DNA from: Helianthus annuus
Taxonomy: Eukaryota; Streptophyta; Magnoliopsida; Asterales; Asteraceae
Assembly: GCF_002127325.2 (NCBI RefSeq)
Contig: NC_035438.2
Coordinates: 87,922,252-87,986,251 of the forward strand
Length of the DNA stretch: 64,000 bases
Reading direction: 5' to 3'
The notes beneath the pieces are model-generated. The model ran no database searches. It had not been told where the DNA came from and was given only the letters and a program-made list of their open reading frames with translations. A program made the translations under genes and the position numbers. Position 1 is the stretch's first letter; each line of letters opens with the position of its first letter. This document shows, piece after piece, positions 1 to 11,700 of this stretch.

Positions 1-32
1 GACTTTATGACCCCTTTCAATGTGAACCTTTC

Positions 33-290
33 GTGTCGCACAAGAAGTCCAGTCGCACAAGATCACTAACAGCAGTTCAACACAAAACAGTGGATCGCAC
101 AAGACTTTCTCAGTCGCACAAGAGCTCCTCAATCGCACAAGATTTAAAGCTTGGGCCTCAATCCTTAATAGCCCAGAAAATTGTGATCGCACAACCCAAA
201 ACAAATCGCACAAGATGTGTTGTTGGGCCTCGGTATTTTAAAAGCCCAAAACACCAATCGTACAAGCCTTTCAATCGCACAAGCTGAATT
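33..290. repeat. Irregular TCGCACAAG motif array
   Basis: Seven exact copies of TCGCACAAG and two near copies (TCGCACAAC, TCGTACAAG), spaced about 15-50 bp, with GGGCC/GCCC words between them. Spacing is not periodic, so this is a dispersed motif cluster and not a minisatellite. The same word occurs in the G LTR (44426-44434) and in the LTR of element E (13425-13850). Confidence 0.85.
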
Positions 291-977
291 TTGGAATGAT
301 AATCTTGCCAATTTTCAACTAAAATCCCAGAAGATTTGGTGATTTAATTTTCGAATCTGTTCGATATTTCCTGCAACAACTTTTCAAAAACTCAGCAAAC
401 AAAGTCAACTTGCACAAAAATAGAATAAACCCCCAAATTTTCAAAAAAAATTGATGAATACTTGATGAAATCGAAGCACAAGAACCCAGAAATTTTAAGA
501 TCTTCAAAAACTTTCAGCCAAAAATTATATGTATACCTAAAATTCTTTCAATTTTAACTAGCCAAAAATTTTAATCTCAAAAATCAATAACTGACTTTCA
601 ATTTTTATATCCAAAGCAATTGGTTTTTCATGAGAATTTTAACCAAACAGATCAAATTTTCAGATCAAAACAACCCTTTTGTTTCAAGTAGTTTAACTTT
701 GATTTTGAAAAGACAAAAAAACCACGTTAAAATCAGTGTTTGTGCTGCAACTTGGGTTGATATTTAGATACAAATAAACAATTTTTCAGCAAGCAAAATA
801 GACAACTCGAATTCTTAATAACCCAACAAACAGTCGACAAAAAAGAAATCTATAAAATAAAACTGAAACAAACAAAAATCAGACCTTTCTTGTCGAGCTT
901 GAACACGATCAGCAGCAAAAACAGCCTTCAATCTTCAAGATATCCGACCCAACCGAGCCTTCGTGAGACTACTTAGA

Positions 978-988
978 CTCTGATACCA
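978..988 (-). promoter_or_regulatory. Primer-binding site of copia G
   Basis: The minus strand reads TGGTATCAGAG, the complement of the 3' end of initiator methionine tRNA, two bases from the LTR terminus. It primes minus-strand cDNA synthesis. The adjoining LTR is displaced to 44284 by the A insertion. Confidence 0.8.
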
Positions 989-2183
989 ATTGTGTCACAC
1001 CCGCTCATAGCGGAAGCGCGAGGTGTGATCTGTATGGTTTTCATTGCATAAATATCGATGTACATGAACAAACTATATGAATAAAACATACTCCATTGCC
1101 ATTACATAAGTGTTTCAAAACATTACAACATAAGTTTAGTGTGTCGGTTACAAACCATTAACATGAAAGTAAAGTGTTATTGTTTCATACATCAAAATGA
1201 AAATAAACTACTAAGGTTTAAACCATAATATTTCCGCAAGGAGGCGGAATATAATAGCTAAACCCTCCAAAAGATGGCATGGAGTTCTGGTACTTGTTAT
1301 CTTGACTGAGAATCCCGACATGGTCCATTAATTCCCTGAAATACATGTTAAGTTTGGAAAACATCAACAAAAGTTGGCAAATTCATGCAGTTTAGTTGTA
1401 AAAGATGTATTTAAAATGTAAGTTGTAGTATGTAAAGTGTCAATGTAATCGTTGATCATTAATGTTTTGCAAGGACATTAATATGTGTGACGAAAAAGGA
1501 AGCAATCCAACCCTAGACGATTTTTATGTCGACTCCTATCGACTGGGACACAAAAGCACTCTTCTGTATGGGTCCACGACCAAGAGTGGGGCTCGCCAAA
1601 ACCCATTAGATCTAACCAATGTACCTGGGTCCAAACTGGATTAATGGTGCTTAGATGTATAACCCTAATTCGCACATGATCTAAGGTGTTTCATTCCCTA
1701 ACTTTAACATACGTTGTACATGTATTTTCCCTGATAGTTGTAAAGTTGTAAAACATTTAAATGAATAGGGGACATGAATTCACAGTATTGCGTTCGTGAA
1801 TGATAAGTGTTTGTGATCTTACGCGTGGTCGTCCTGAACGATGTTGCGACCTACAAATGTTCTTATATTTGTTAGACACTTCGGTCTTTGTAAATGACTC
1901 GAGTACAAGTCTGGTGTTTTAAATATGTTTAAGACTTGTATGTCTTTGTTGTTCGTTGAACTGTGTATTAGATGTATGATTTGTTAAACTGTTATATATA
2001 TATTTCACCAAATATATATATATATACGTAATCTTGTATCTTGTGAGTTGTATCATAGGATCTTGTCTGAATAAATTGTATTTTCTTCAATTATATAACA
2101 TTGGGTTAAGCCCATGTCTTTATGTCATTGGGCCTTAGCCCATGTGTTTTGACATTGGGCTTAGCCCATGTATTCATGTGATT

Positions 2184-2343
2184 GGGCCCAAATAGTATTG
2201 GGCTTAAATAGTGTTGGGCCTAAATAGTGTTGAGCCTAAATAGTGTTGGGCCTAAATAGTGTTGGGACCAAATAGTGTTGGGCCTAAATGGTGTTGGGCC
2301 CAAATAGTGTTGGGCCTAAATAGTGTTGGGCCCAAATGCTATT
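2184..2343. repeat. 16-bp minisatellite, ten units
   Basis: Ten head-to-tail units of GGGCCTAAATAGTGTT with scattered substitutions. The other A LTR has only five units (41599-41678). Flanking DNA is also rich in TTGGGCTTAGCCCATG, a near-palindromic word. Confidence 0.93.
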
Positions 2344-2452
2344 GGGCTTAATGTTATTGGGCCTTGGCCCATATATTTGGTTTTGGGCTTAGCCCATGAG
2401 TCTTGATATTGGGCTTAGCCCATGTATTTATGTTAAGCCCAATTAGGATGAT

Positions 2453-2575
2453 AAGCCCATTTGTAAAATAGCCCATTTGTTATAAATAAGCCCATTTGTA
2501 AAATAGCCCATTTGTTATAAATAAGCCCATTTGTAAAATAGCCCATTTGTTATAAATAAGCCCATTTGTAAAATA
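2453..2575. repeat. 35-bp tandem repeat, about 3.5 units
   Basis: Three complete 35-bp units, each beginning AAGCCCATTTGTAAAATAGC, plus a partial fourth. The same array, with a few substitutions, is at 41788-41910 in the sister LTR. Confidence 0.92.
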
Positions 2576-4827
2576 TATTCTTTCATTTTTTATAAAAATT
2601 ACTAAGTATAGGCTTTTTAGTTAAAAAAATACACAATAGTTTTTGTAAGCTTCAAAACATCCGGATATTGTTGTCGGTGATGTGTATGTATTCATGTCGA
2701 AAGATCGCCTAAACGTCGTAGTAACTCCTCGGAATGGCGATATGTTCATAGGTTCGTCCGTCATCCGTTTTGACCATAAGTTGTGTTCGAAGGCTCGGAA
2801 TGTCCCTAAGTTGTTTTTAAGGCGTGTTTATATGTAGTCTTGTAAGACTTTAGTCGAAATGTATATTTTCACAAAATATATATTTATATCAAACTTTGCT
2901 TTTATAAAAACTATTCTTTAAAATCTTTTTAATCTAATAAAGATTTTGTCAAAAATAATAGTTTTTATAACTTATGATTTTTAAGAAAACTTGGCCATAT
3001 TTTATTAGAAATATGGACTTTGCCATGTTTAATAAAACATATCTTTTTCTTATAAAATCACCACTAATCTTCTCATATTTTTCTTAATAAAAACATATGA
3101 GATTTATAACATAAACTTATCAAGATGATCTCAAAATCATGTTGGGTTTTGGACATGATCATAACATACGCTAACTAGTTCAAATCCATGCTTTACTTCT
3201 AGTTTTAACCACTTTTATAAAAATCTCATCTTGTATGTTTGTTTTCATAATCTTGTAGAAGTATTGTTTTTAATGTAAAACCTTACATACTTTAACAAAA
3301 TCAAAGGTTATGATCATCCATTTAAACCCATATGTTAAACAAAAACCCTTTAACATAAACATGTATACTTGTTAGATCATGTTTTTAAACATCATCTAAC
3401 AAGTTATTCTTATGATATCCATCATGACAAGATCAAATATACAAGTAATAAATCTTAAATCACAACATAAACAATCTTATTCATATCATGATTTTTATTT
3501 TTTTCTTCTTTGTATCTTCATATTATTATGTATGATTATTTAGTTTTTTTTACTAGTTATAAAAACAATCATAATCATAAATAAGTATGAAAAAATATAG
3601 GTTTAGAAGTTACTTCTAGCACTAGGCTACGGATGATCTAGAGGATGATTAAGAACTAAGAAGATGACGATCTCAATGGTAGAATGCTCTTGAATGGATG
3701 AAAATACTTGCTTTAGCTTGTAAGTGCTTTAGATCATCTTAGGTTCCATAGAAAATCATCTTGATCATCAAAGAAATGACTAAAGTGAAGTGGGTTTTTA
3801 TGGTGTTCTTGGTGAAATGGATGAAGATGATGAGAGAGTTTGTGTGTGAAAATGGATGGTGAAAAAATTGTGATGAAATGGTTAGAAAATGAAGTAACTA
3901 GTTGTTTGTAATGATCATCTTTCACCACTTGCATCAACTTGCAACATGGAGTAAAAATATCTAGATATTTGTGGTAACTAGATGAAAAAAGGAGTGGGGA
4001 AGGGTGCGGGACCCACTTAAAAACGTTCACAACATAGGGGGGGGGGTCTTGAATTGTTGAAATGTTATTAAGTGTTTAAAGTGTTAGAAACTTTTAGCAA
4101 AGTTTAGGTGTTTTGGTGTTTAAATGTTTCAAGTGTATAAATGTGTTAAGAAGGTGTTAAGTGACCATTACTAGTCCATAATGATCCAATTAACACTAGA
4201 TGGTCATTAAAAAAAAGATTTGGTATTGTTCGGGTATTCGTTTCGAATTGATTCGGTTAGACGTTATTTGAACGCTAAGTTGTGTAACTTGTGTGAATTG
4301 ATGTAGTTATTGGCTCGGATGATACCCGAATGTATCCTCACATGAATTCTATGTTAAATAATATTTTTACATGTCGTAAAAATATTAGAAAGCTGATTTC
4401 TGCAGAATTTCTGCTGAAAAGTGTTGAAATGGTCGCTTTTAGTGCTTTTCGGGCAATTTTTAGTGTAACCGGACTTCGGAAAGGTTTTAAATCAAACCCT
4501 TGCATTCCTAGTTAGGGTTTAATATATATTAGATGTTGGACCTTCGTCTAAGTCCTAAAGATGTCGTTTAGATGATTTTTGCGGATTCTGCGTTTTCGTC
4601 AGAATACTAGTTTATTAGGTGCTTTTCTAGTAGTTTCGATGCATTGTTTAAACTGTTTCAAATGTACTTAATAAAAATGGATCATATGCATCCTAAGTGA
4701 GTATTCCTTGAGTATTCTAAGTGTATGCCACGAAATAAGTAGTTCGGATGTTCAAAATGAATAAAAATGTAGCTAAAAATGAGTATTTTAAGTGTAAGAA
4801 AGTTACCGTAAAGTGGCAGTTGTCACA

Positions 4828-4864
4828 TTCTCCCCCTGTTATTAAGAATTTCGTCCCGAAATTC
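4828..4864 (-). promoter_or_regulatory. Element A polypurine tract and upstream hairpin
   Basis: The minus strand reads a 19-bp inverted repeat GAATTTCGGGACGAAATTC (4846-4864), then a purine run AGGGGGAGAA directly against the LTR edge TGTGACAACT. The hairpin overlaps the last codons of pol and its stop. A has only one such module, whereas B, C, C2 and D have two. Confidence 0.85.
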
Positions 4865-5322
4865 TAGCTGAGTCATCCTTTGCAGGAGTCTTCGGGAACA
4901 GGTGAGGATATTTTGCCTTTATTCGATCTTTACGTTCCCAAGTATACTCGGGTCCGTGTCGAGAGTTCCAACGAACTTTTACCAAATTGATACGACTTCT
5001 CCTTGTTTTTTGGATCTTCCAATCCATGACCTCAACAGGTTCTTCAGTGTATTGGAGTTTGTCGTCTATGTGAACTTCGTCCGCCGGGATGATAACTGTT
5101 TCTTGTGTTGGACTCTTCTTAAGGTTCGACACATGAAACGTGTCGTGTACACTACTTAGTTCTTCTGGTAACTTCAGCTTGTAGGCAACGGTGCTAATCT
5201 TTTCCAAGATTTCAAAGGGTACTACATAACGGGAGTTAAGCTTTCCATGCTTACCAAATCTTGCTACGCGCTTCCAAGGCGAGACTTTCAACAAGACCTT
5301 GTCTCCGACCTCGAAAGATAAC
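4842..5322 (-). pseudogene. Element A integrase C-terminus with chromodomain-like tail
   Basis: C-terminal integrase segment: a [12 protein letters not shown] entry, the GPY/F-type region (here NSRYVVPFEI), FHVSNLKK, and a chromodomain-like tail with VRWNSRHGPEYTWE. It is the 3' end of A pol, ending at about 4842 within the hairpin before the PPT. The upstream half of integrase continues at 17184, and the frame rejoins cleanly (RKPL then SFEVGD) when element B and one TSD copy are removed. Chromodomain-like tails are thought to steer chromovirus integration to heterochromatin. Confidence 0.85.
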
Positions 5323-5731
5323 TGTCACACCCCCAAAATCCACCTGCGGAGTATCACCGCTTGGGAGCGTGACTGACCAGGATCAAGCCACCAATCATAC
5401 AGAACATTGTATAAAGTAAAAGTAAACACATTATAATCCAAACCATTTCCATATGAAAGGTGTTTCCAAAACATAAGTAAGTTAACATTGTTTAGCGGAA
5501 GCGTATTATTGTAAAACCCATAGCAAATAAGTATCAAACATCAAAAGTGTTTAACAAGGTGATCACGATCCAAGCCCCACAACGACCAGCTTCTCCGTGT
5601 GCAAGCTCCAAGTACCTAACGATCTGCAAGGCATGTAACAGAATGATCAACAAACTAGTTGAGCGAGTTCACAGAAAGTAAATGCGTAATAGTAAGTTCG
5701 TTTGTAACAGGTGGCTCTACTGGGCCGTAAT

Positions 5732-5906
5732 AGTGATCAGTATAGGTATCCTGCACATCCGAGGATAGTGATCAGTATAAGTATCCTTCACAACCGAGGA
5801 TAGTGATCAGTATAAGTATCCTTCACAACCGAGGATAGTGATCAGTATAGGTATCCTTCACAACCGAGGATAGTGATCAGTATAGGTATCCTTCACATCC
5901 GAGGAT
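5732..5906. repeat. 35-bp tandem repeat, five units
   Basis: Five 35-bp units starting AGTGATCAGTATA and ending CCGAGGAT. Each contains TATCC...GGATA inverted words (stem TATCC/GGATA). Repeated in the sister LTR at 15436-15610. It occupies the place where C, D and E LTRs carry the TACGTA hairpin array. Confidence 0.92.
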
Positions 5907-6179
5907 AGTAATATAGTAGTCTAGTCATAGCGACAGTAGTGTATCTATTCAACCTTATCCTTTCAATCCCATTCCCAACACCCCGGGAATCCCATGCCTT
6001 GGTAAGAGTGTGAACTCACCTTGGTTTGCTCGGTATGCTAGGTTATGTACTCACAAGTAATTAATCAAGTCCTATTGTATGCACGTATAACAAATCAGTT
6101 CATGTTCGAAATGATACGCATGCAAGTCAAGTGTCACACAAATACAAATGTAAACATTCATCATCTAGCATGGCATGTC

Positions 6180-6530
6180 AAATAGTTCAAGTATACCTTC
6201 CATCCTTCGAAATATGTTATAACCCATTATCTTTCGAAGGATGTCTATAATCCTACAATATCTTTCGAATCCAGCCTTATCTTTCGACGCACATCCACCT
6301 TTCGGTTCATGTGTCATCTTTCGGTCAACCAGTTATCTTTCGGTCTCAACTATGTTTCGTATACTAACATCTTTCGGTCAAAGTTATCCTTCGGTCAACA
6401 CTACTATGGTTCGAAGGTCAAGCATCTTTCGGTCACATCTATGTTTCATCAATAAGTATCTTTCGACAATAACTATGTTTCGAGTAGACAAGTATCTTTC
6501 GACACAATCAGTTACGTTTTCACAATCAGT
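6180..6530. repeat. CTTTCGGTC / TATCTTTCGA motif cluster
   Basis: More than a dozen words of the type ATCTTTCGGTC, ATCTTTCGA and TATGTTTCG at irregular 15-30 bp spacing. The reverse-type words CGAAGGATATG and GATCCTTCGA cluster at 7110-7265. Copy in the other LTR at 15885-16235 and 16815-16970. Short ORFs over it (6241-6564) follow the repeat and are unlikely genes. Confidence 0.8.
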
Positions 6531-7475
6531 TACGTTTTCACAGAAACAGAAACAGAAACCCTAATCGTCTGCAGCCGTCATCATCATTAACAATCATCAG
6601 AATTCATTTAGCACATCTCATCACAACGCAATCATCCTGAAATCATTGTCTAGCATGAACCCTAGTTTAAACGTATCCCAAAACCGACTAACACACAATA
6701 TCGACACTAACAAAAATAATGGCCAATTCCAGATTAACGGCACCCATAAATCAGTATTCAACCGTAACGAGTTTCACATAGAATCATATATATATATATA
6801 TATCCGACAACAACAATCCTATGGGAAATCTATATCCTCAATATCGTAACAAGAACCCTAATATTTAACATAAATTTCAGATTACATCAACAATCAAAAC
6901 ACACGACACGTGAGCACATACGCAGAGGAACGAACGATCAAAACAAATAGATTTACTAACCGAGATGAGGGTTTGGTCACGCAAAGGTTTCCGGTGGTTT
7001 CTGGTTTGCCGTCACAGTGAAATAGTTCTAGGGTTGAGAAAAATGACAGTCGACTACGTGCATTCACGTATAAATACGTATTACAGAAATGGGCCAAGCC
7101 CATCTGAAAGACTGGGCCGAAGGATCTGAATTCCAGTCGAAGGATATGCTTCGTGGCCGAAGGATGTCGAAGGATAAAGTCCTTGGTCGAAGGATATGTT
7201 TCGAGATCCTTCGAACCGAAAGTTGATCCTTCGAATCGAAGGATATGTTTCGAGATCCTTCGATCTGCATATCATGTTTCGATCTAGACTAAGTGTTTTA
7301 ATAATATTTCTAATTTTATATTCTACCACAGCAAGTAATCACATATATGCAACACGACAATACGTTTCATTAAAACACAACGCATACAATTTCAAGTCCA
7401 CAATCCAGACAACTAAACAGTCAAAGTCAACGCGCATTTAATGCGAAAGTGAAAGTCAGAAACTCGAGTTGTCAC

Positions 7476-7615
7476 ATTATCCCCAACTTAAAAGAAATTT
7501 CGTCCCGAAATTTGGTACGCACTCACTGAGGAAGTTAGGTAAGTTACATTGTTCACTGGTTTTCCTGGGGTGTCACATCATCCCCCCGTTGGTTTGGAAT
7601 TTCGTCCCGAAATTC
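7476..7615 (-). promoter_or_regulatory. Element B duplicated hairpin-PPT-TGTGACA module
   Basis: Two copies of the same module. The LTR-proximal copy has hairpin AAATTTCG/CGAAATTT (7496-7514), purine run GTTGGGGATAA and the true LTR edge. The distal copy has hairpin GAATTTCG/CGAAATTC (7597-7615), run ACGGGGGGATGA (about 7578-7589) and an internal TGTGACACC (LTR-edge-like, 7571-7577). The distal copy overlaps the last pol codons ([10 protein letters not shown]). Confidence 0.85.
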
Positions 7616-8713
7616 AGTAGTAGTAGCTTCAGCCTCAGAAGTGGATGCATTGGTTTCGAATAGCTGGGGGTACTTTTCTTTCATCTGATCTTCGCGTTCC
7701 CAGGTATACTCTGGACCACGCTGGGAGTTCCAACGAACTCGAACAAGAGGGATTCTCTTGTGTTTGAGGACCTTAACATCCCGGTCCGTGATTTCAACTG
7801 GTTCCTCGACGAACTGCAACCGCTCGTCGATAGTGAGTTCCTTAAAAGGAACTATAAGGGTCTCATCTGACAGGCACTTCTTCAGATTTGACACGTGAAA
7901 TACATTGTGAACTGCACCGAGTTCAGGAGGTAGGTTTAATCTGTAGGCTACTTTGCCAATCTTTTCTAAGATTTCGAATGGTCCGACGTACCGCGGATTC
8001 AGTTTGCCTCGTTTACCAAATCGAACCACACCCTTCCAGGGTGAAACTTTCAATAAAACCCGGTCCCCGACCTCAAATTCCAATGGCTTTCTACGCTTGT
8101 CCGCGTAGGCTTTCTGACGATCACGTGCTGCCGCCATGCGTTGCCGTATCTGTGCTATCTTTTCTGTGGCGTCCACTACAATGTCTGGACCCGTAATTTG
8201 ACTATCCCCCACCTCTGCCCAACAGAGAGGTGACCGGCATTTACGTCCGTACAATGCCTCGAATGGAGCGGCTTGAATGCTGGTATGGTAACTGTTATTG
8301 TATGAAAACTCCACTAAAGGGAGGTGTTTTTCCCAGCCGTTGCCGAAATCGATGACACACGCTCGAAGCATGTCTTCTAGAGTTTGGATAGTTCGCTCAG
8401 ACTGCCCATCCGTCTGAGGATGATATGCTGTGCTCATGTCTAAACGTGAGCCGAAGGATTTGTGCATTGCTTGCCATAGCTCTGACGTGAATCGTGCATC
8501 GCGATCCGAAATAATGGAAGTGGGCACTCCGTGCCTCGAAACAACTTCTTTCAGGTAGATGTCTGCTAAGGTAGAAAACTTATCCGTTTCTTTGATAGCC
8601 AAGAAGTGAGCAGACTTTGTGAGTCGATCAACGATCACCCAAATAGTGTCATTCCCACGCTGGGATCTAGGTAAGCCCGTAACGAAATCCATGGAAATTT
8701 CTTCCCATTTCCA
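7553..8713 (-). CDS. Element B integrase core, GPY/F and chromodomain-like tail
   Basis: Downstream part of the B polyprotein, in the same frame as gag-pol upstream and separated from it only by an in-frame TAG at 8714-8716 (a CAG-to-TAG change judging from C and D). It has the DDE core: Asp in MDFVTGLP, Asp in SDRDARF, Glu in [12 protein letters not shown]. The GPY/F motif [10 protein letters not shown] and a chromodomain-like segment [14 protein letters not shown] follow. Integrase cuts and joins cDNA into host DNA. All three catalytic acids are present. Unless the TAG is read through, this part would not be made. Confidence 0.9.
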   Translation of the reverse strand, partial: WKWEEISMDFVTGLPRSQRGNDTIWVIVDRLTKSAHFLAIKETDKFSTLADIYLKEVVSRHGVPTSIISDRDARFTSELWQAMHKSFGSRLDMSTAYHPQTDGQSERTIQTLEDMLRACVIDFGNGWEKHLPLVEFSYNNSYHTSIQAAPFEALYGRKCRSPLCWAEVGDSQITGPDIVVDATEKIAQIRQRMAAARDRQKAYADKRRKPLEFEVGDRVLLKVSPWKGVVRFGKRGKLNPRYVGPFEILEKIGKVAYRLNLPPELGAVHNVFHVSNLKKCLSDETLIVPFKELTIDERLQFVEEPVEITDRDVKVLKHKRIPLVRVRWNSQRGPEYTWEREDQMKEKYPQLFETNASTSEAEATTTEFRDEIPNQRGDDVTPQENQ

Positions 8714-11700
8714 CTACGGTATCTTGGGCTGCTGAAGTAGACCTGCTGGTTTCTGATATTCAACCTTGACTCTCGCACAGGTTAAACACTTGCCAACATA
8801 GGTAGCGATGTGGGCTTTCATACTAGGCCACCAGTAAGTAGTGCTGATGTCGTGGTACATTTTATCCGACCCTGGATGTACCGAATAGCGAGACTTGTGA
8901 GCTTCATCCATTACAAGTTCGCGTAAGCCGCCATAAAGTGGGACCCAAATACGCCCCGTTACATAGTAGGCACCGTCTTCCTTTTGTTCCAAGCGTTGCC
9001 TTGAGCCGCGTAAGGCTTCAGCTTTGACGTTTTCGGGTTTCAGTGCTTCTAACTGAGCAGCTCGTATCTGTGCAGGAAGACTGGACTGAATAGTAAGTTG
9101 TAGCGCTCGCACGCGCTTAGGTAGAGTGTCTTTCCGACTGAGGGCATCAGCCACAACATTGGCCTTGCCGGGATGATACTTGATGGCGCATTCGTAGTCG
9201 TTTAGAAGTTCAACCCATCTCCGTTGACGCATATTCAAATCCTTTTGCTTAAGAATATGCTCGAGACTCCTGTGATCGGTGTAAATCGTGCACCTGGTAC
9301 CGTACAGGTAGTGTCGCCATATCTTAAGCGCGAAAACAACAGCTCCCAGCTCTAAATCGTGCGTCGTGTAGTTCCGTTCATGAACCTTGAGTTGCCGCGA
9401 AGCGTAGGCTATCACTTTATCACGTTGCATCAACACACATCCAAGACCCTGGATGGATGCATCACAGTATACCACGAAGTCATCTGTGCCCTCTGGCAAT
9501 GAAAGAATAGGTGCGCTGCAAAGCCTATCCTTTAAGTACTGAAAAGCGGTCTCTTGCGTATTACCCCATCTGTAAACGACACCTTTCTGTGTTAGCATAG
9601 TAAGTGGTTGCGCGATCTTTGAGAAGTCTTTAATAAATCGCCTGTAGTAACCCGCCAAACCCAAGAATTGGCGTATTTCTGTCGGTGTACGTGGTGCTGG
9701 CCAGTTTCTGATCGAATCAACCTTGGATGGATCAACATGAATCCCATCCTTGTTCACCACATGGCCTAAGAAGTGGACTTCACGAAGCCAGAAGTCGCAT
9801 TTTGAAAACTTTGCGTACAATTGCTCTTTTCGAAGAAGTTCCAAGATAAGACGTAAGTGCTGCTCGTGCTCCTCCTGACTCTTGGAGTAAATCAGGATGT
9901 CGTCGATGAAAACAATGACGAACTTGTCGAGATAGGGTTTGCACACCCTGTTCATAAGATCCATAAATACTGCAGGCGCGTTTGTAAGCCCGAACGGCAT
10001 AACCAAGAACTCGTAGTGACCGTAGCGAGTTCTGAAAGCGGTTTTGGAGACGTCCTCATCCCGGACTCTCAGCTGATGATACCCTGACCTTAAATCAATC
10101 TTGGAATAGTAGCACGACCCTTGCAACTGGTCGAATAGGTCATCTATGCGCGGAAGAGGATAACGGTTCTTCACCGTCACCTTATTGAGTTCGCGGTAGT
10201 CGATGCACATCCTGAACGTACCGTCTTTCTTCTTCACAAATAACACTGGAGCTCCCCAAGGTGAAGAGCTTGGACGAATAAAGCCCTTTTCCAAGAGCTC
10301 TTGCAGCTGCTTTGACAGTTCTTCCAGTTCGGTTGGAGCTAAACGATACGGTGCGCGGGCTATTGGTGCTGCTCCAGGAGCTAATTCAATCTGAAACTCG
10401 ACTTGGCGATGAGGAGGTAAACCAGGTAAATCTTCAGGAAACACTTGAGGAAAATCACGCACAACTGGTATATCCTCCAGCTTCCTTTCCTTTGCTGATG
10501 CGTCAGTGACAAGTGCCAAAATGGCAGTATGTCCCTTTCGTAAACATTTCTGCGCCTTTAAGTAAGAGATGATGCCAACCACAGCACCACTCTTGTCACC
10601 TTGTACTTCGAGAGGTTCCTGACTGGAGCGAGGAATACGAATAACTTTTTCTTTGCATAAGATCTCCGCATGATGTTGGGATAACCAATCCATACCGATG
10701 ACGACGTCGAAACTACCCAAAACTATGGGTATGAGATCAATCGAGAAAGTCTGACCCGCTAGAACAATACTACAACCCTTGACTATATGCGCGGCTTCTA
10801 CACTTTTACCATTGGCTAGTTCTACGACGTGTTTGGTGTCTAGAGGTGTTGGTGTACGTTTTAATAATTTACTCATTTTCAAGGACATATAACTTGTATC
10901 AGCACCCGAATCAAACAAGACAGTAACATAAATATCGTCGAGAAGAAACTTACCCATAACCACATTGGGATCATTCACTGCATCTCCTCGACCCAACACA
11001 AAAGCACGACCACGAGCTTCATTGCCGTTGTTGTTGTTGTTTCCCCCGTTGTTGTTGTTACCATTACCCTGATTGTTGTTATGGTTGTTGTTGTTCTGGT
11101 TTCTGTTCAGCTGAGGGCAATGCCTTTTGAAGTGACCCTCTGCACCGCAATGAAAACACCCTTTGTTACCCTGCTGCTGATTCTGCTGTGCTTGAGGTTG
11201 CTGCTGATTCTGGTTTGCAGGTTGAGGGCTTCTACAATCTTTGGCCTCATGACCCATCTTGAGGCATCTTTGACAACGAACCTGGTTACACTGGCCACGA
11301 TGATGCTTGTTGCAGGTGTTACACTTTGGAAGATTTCCTCGATACCTTCCCTGTCTGTGGCTGCCTGAGGAGTGCTGACTTGGACTCTGGTAACTGTCTG
11401 TCTTTCGCTGTTGAGCTTGTGACTGCACTGAAGCTGATCCCTTGCTAGAATCCCCATCCCATTTTCTCTTACTTTCACTGGGAGTAGCAAGTGTAGTAGA
11501 AGCAGTAGCGGTAGCAGTAGCACTGATACGCTTAGGCAGTTTATTCTGATCCACTGCCTGATCGGTGATGCGGTGAGCGAGACGCTGGATTTCCTGGATG
11601 TTGTTGAGATTAGCCGAGGTAACGTGGCTCTGTATTTCTGGTGCCAACCCTTTGAGATACAACTCAATACGCTTGTATGGAGGGTCCACCATAGTTGGAC

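Larger units (their letters stand above)
1..990 (-). mobile_element. Copia G, leader of the left-hand unit (partial)
   Basis: AT-rich non-coding DNA that ends at a minus-strand primer-binding site next to the G LTR. Read on the minus strand it lies just downstream of LTR plus PBS, so it is the 5' leader of a copia-type element that continues beyond the window start. The LTR itself resumes at 44284 because gypsy A is inserted at this border. The leader and the LTR share the motif TCGCACAAG, which supports one family. No Gag or polymerase reading is visible here; short ORFs at 33-287 and 319-507 are repeat or AT-rich artefacts. Confidence 0.6.
993..4827 (-). repeat. Element A 3' LTR
   Basis: A 3835-bp LTR that starts TGTCACACCCGC and ends GTTGTCACA on the plus strand. 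It matches 40432-44280 along its length. It contains a 16-bp minisatellite, a 35-bp tandem repeat and long AT-rich stretches. Relative to the right copy it lacks roughly 115 bp near 2865. ORFs such as 1462-1644, 3734-4030 and 4330-4515 lie wholly in the LTR and resemble no protein that I recognise. Confidence 0.95.
5323..7475 (-). repeat. Element B 3' LTR
   Basis: Starts TGTCACACCCCCAAAATCC and ends CTCGAGTTGTCACA on the plus strand. It contains a 35-bp tandem repeat (5732-5906), CTTTCGGTC-type motifs (6180-6520) and CGAAGGAT-type motifs (7110-7265). On the minus strand, a gene-like leader near 7090-6960 ends in a potential splice donor CG/GTTAGT, and a second donor AAG/GTGAGT (6019) pairs with an acceptor TTGCAG (5624). 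Confidence 0.95.

Noticed and set aside
2000..2035. TATATATATA run as a promoter
   Set aside because: Simple AT repeat with no leader or start context; direction and use cannot be supported.
4036..4046. G-run as polypurine tract
   Set aside because: It is within LTR A, far from any LTR edge; a homopolymer run (also at 43489) without the hairpin context.
4330..4515. 61-residue ORF repeated at 43783-43968
   Set aside because: Both are in A LTRs; conservation follows from LTR identity, and the peptide has no known features.
6241..7441. Several ORFs of 67-107 residues, duplicated at 15945-17143
   Set aside because: They lie in B LTR copies, follow the TTTCGG/GAAGGA motif arrays, lie on both strands and match no family.
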